Shown: piece after piece, positions 5,354 to 6,148 of the stretch
Numbering within the stretch: the stretch's first letter is position 1
Layout: each line of letters begins with the position of its first letter
Source of the DNA: Pseudomonadota bacterium
Lineage (GTDB): Bacteria; Pseudomonadota; Gammaproteobacteria; Acidiferrobacterales; Acidiferrobacteraceae
Direction: 5' to 3'
DNA length: 6,148 nt
NCBI GenBank assembly: GCA_021797365.1
Contig: JAJZZU010000168.1
Location: 1 to 6,148, forward strand
Position numbers and translations under genes: made by a program
The notes under the pieces: model-generated
Database searches by the model: none
Told to the model about the DNA's origin: nothing
Seen by the model: the letters and a program-made list of their open reading frames with translations, nothing else

Positions 5354-6148
5354 ATGGCGCGCGGCCTGCTGTGGTCTACGATCAAGAAGCTGCTCCCCTA
5401 CCTCTGGGAATACCGCATACGAGTGGCGTTGGCGCTGATCTCGCTCACCGTGGCCAAGGCCGCTGGCGTGGGCGTGCCCCTGGTCCTCAAAAACATCGTC
5501 AACCGCCTCGATGTCCATGAACCAGCGCTCATCGTGCCGGTGGCGCTCATTGCCGCCTACGGCGCCTTGCGATTCGCCAACGCGCTCTTTGGAGAACTGC
5601 GCGACCTCGTGTTTGCACGCGTGAAGCAACGTGCCGTGCGGCGCGCCGCCACCGCCGTGTTTCGTCACCTCCATGCCCTACCTCTGGGCTTTCATCTCGA
5701 CCGTCAGACCGGGGCTGTGGCGCGCGACATAGAACGCGGTAGCCGCGGCATCGCCTTGCTCCTGAACATCCTTTTGTTTCACATCATCCCGACGATAGTC
5801 GAGATCGCGCTCGTGGCCGGCATCCTCATCGCCAAGTTCCGCCTGGAATTCGCCATCATCACGTTTGCGACACTGGCGGCTTATGCCGGCTTTACACTGT
5901 TTGTGACGGAATGGCGGACGGTCTTCCGGAGATCGATGAACGAAATGGATTCGCGCGCCAATAACCACGCGGTCGACAGTCTCTTGAACTACGAGACCGT
6001 GAAATTCTTCGCAAACGAAGACTATGAATCGAAGCGCTACGATGCCCATCTCGCGCAATGGGAGGATGCCGCGGTGCGCAGTCAGTCCTCGCTTGCCCTG
6101 CTGAACACCGGCCAATCGGCGATCGTCGCACTCGGGATCGGCGGCATT
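5354..6148 (+). CDS. Atm1-type (heavy-metal/glutathione-conjugate) ABC exporter, N-terminal part
   Basis: The first 265 codons are present; the gene continues past the right edge, so the nucleotide-binding domain is not seen. The visible part is the membrane domain of a half-transporter that would act as an inner-membrane homodimer. It has the start helix KKLLPYLWEYRIRVAL, hydrophobic segments near 24-46, 58-79, 133-160 and 165-184, and the Atm1 marks FHLDRQTG (113-120), DIERGSRG (125-132), TEWRTVFRRSMNE (185-197) and SLLNYETVKFF (209-219). Bacterial Atm1 exports glutathione derivatives and glutathione-bound metals. R188, R192, N251 and Q254 all sit 18 positions before the glutathione-contact residues R206, R210, N269 and Q272 that I recall for Novosphingobium Atm1. 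ATG 5354 has a weak GGGA (5343-5346). GTG 5294, 5 nt after the ettA stop, would add 20 residues rich in Arg and Pro. Close spacing suggests cotranscription with ettA. Confidence 0.9.
   Translation, partial: MARGLLWSTIKKLLPYLWEYRIRVALALISLTVAKAAGVGVPLVLKNIVNRLDVHEPALIVPVALIAAYGALRFANALFGELRDLVFARVKQRAVRRAATAVFRHLHALPLGFHLDRQTGAVARDIERGSRGIALLLNILLFHIIPTIVEIALVAGILIAKFRLEFAIITFATLAAYAGFTLFVTEWRTVFRRSMNEMDSRANNHAVDSLLNYETVKFFANEDYESKRYDAHLAQWEDAAVRSQSSLALLNTGQSAIVALGIGGI

Noticed and set aside
5678..6115. Minus-strand frames opposite the exporter gene (also 5285-5674)
   Set aside because: They are shadows. The plus strand encodes an unmistakable Atm1-type membrane domain throughout, uninterrupted to the window edge.

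Overview
This is a GC-rich (roughly two-thirds G+C) bacterial chromosomal window. It carries housekeeping genes whose proteins look gammaproteobacterial. EttA matches the E. coli protein almost end to end, ArgD and ArgF are canonical, and the last gene is a proteobacterial-type Atm1 exporter. I cannot name the genus. A free-living, possibly chemolithotrophic gammaproteobacterium would fit, but that is only an impression. Ile ATA codons recur in all five main genes, which is unusual at this base composition.

Layout, left to right. (1) 1-184 is the 3' end of an M17-family aminopeptidase gene. (2) 185-511 is a 327-bp gap holding several inverted repeats, a possible 16-codon leader ORF and a rho-independent terminator-like hairpin that ends only about 10 nt before the next start codon. 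(3) 512-2589 is an argD-argF pair with a 4-bp ATGA overlap: acetylornithine aminotransferase and ornithine carbamoyltransferase, two steps of arginine synthesis. (4) 2598-3380 on the minus strand is a gene for an exported protein shaped like dienelactone hydrolase, convergent with argF at 8 bp. Its catalytic residues appear to be gone. (5) 3381-3614 is a divergent promoter region. (6) 3615-5288 is ettA, the ABC-F translational throttle. (7) 5354 (or GTG 5294) to the right edge is the first 265 codons of an Atm1-type ABC exporter half-transporter, probably cotranscribed with ettA.

The genes form three units: argDF; the lone exported protein; and ettA plus the Atm1-like exporter, which share the ABC ATPase fold but not a known pathway. 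I see no mobile element, CRISPR array, tRNA or rRNA, and no obviously new multi-gene system. The points most worth following are regulatory or protein-level. In the argD leader one G/C-rich arm can form either a terminator or a hairpin hiding the ribosome binding site. ettA has two competing start arrangements, one with a strong Shine-Dalgarno and a 27-residue extension, the other potentially leaderless. The exported hydrolase-fold protein appears to lack its whole catalytic triad.
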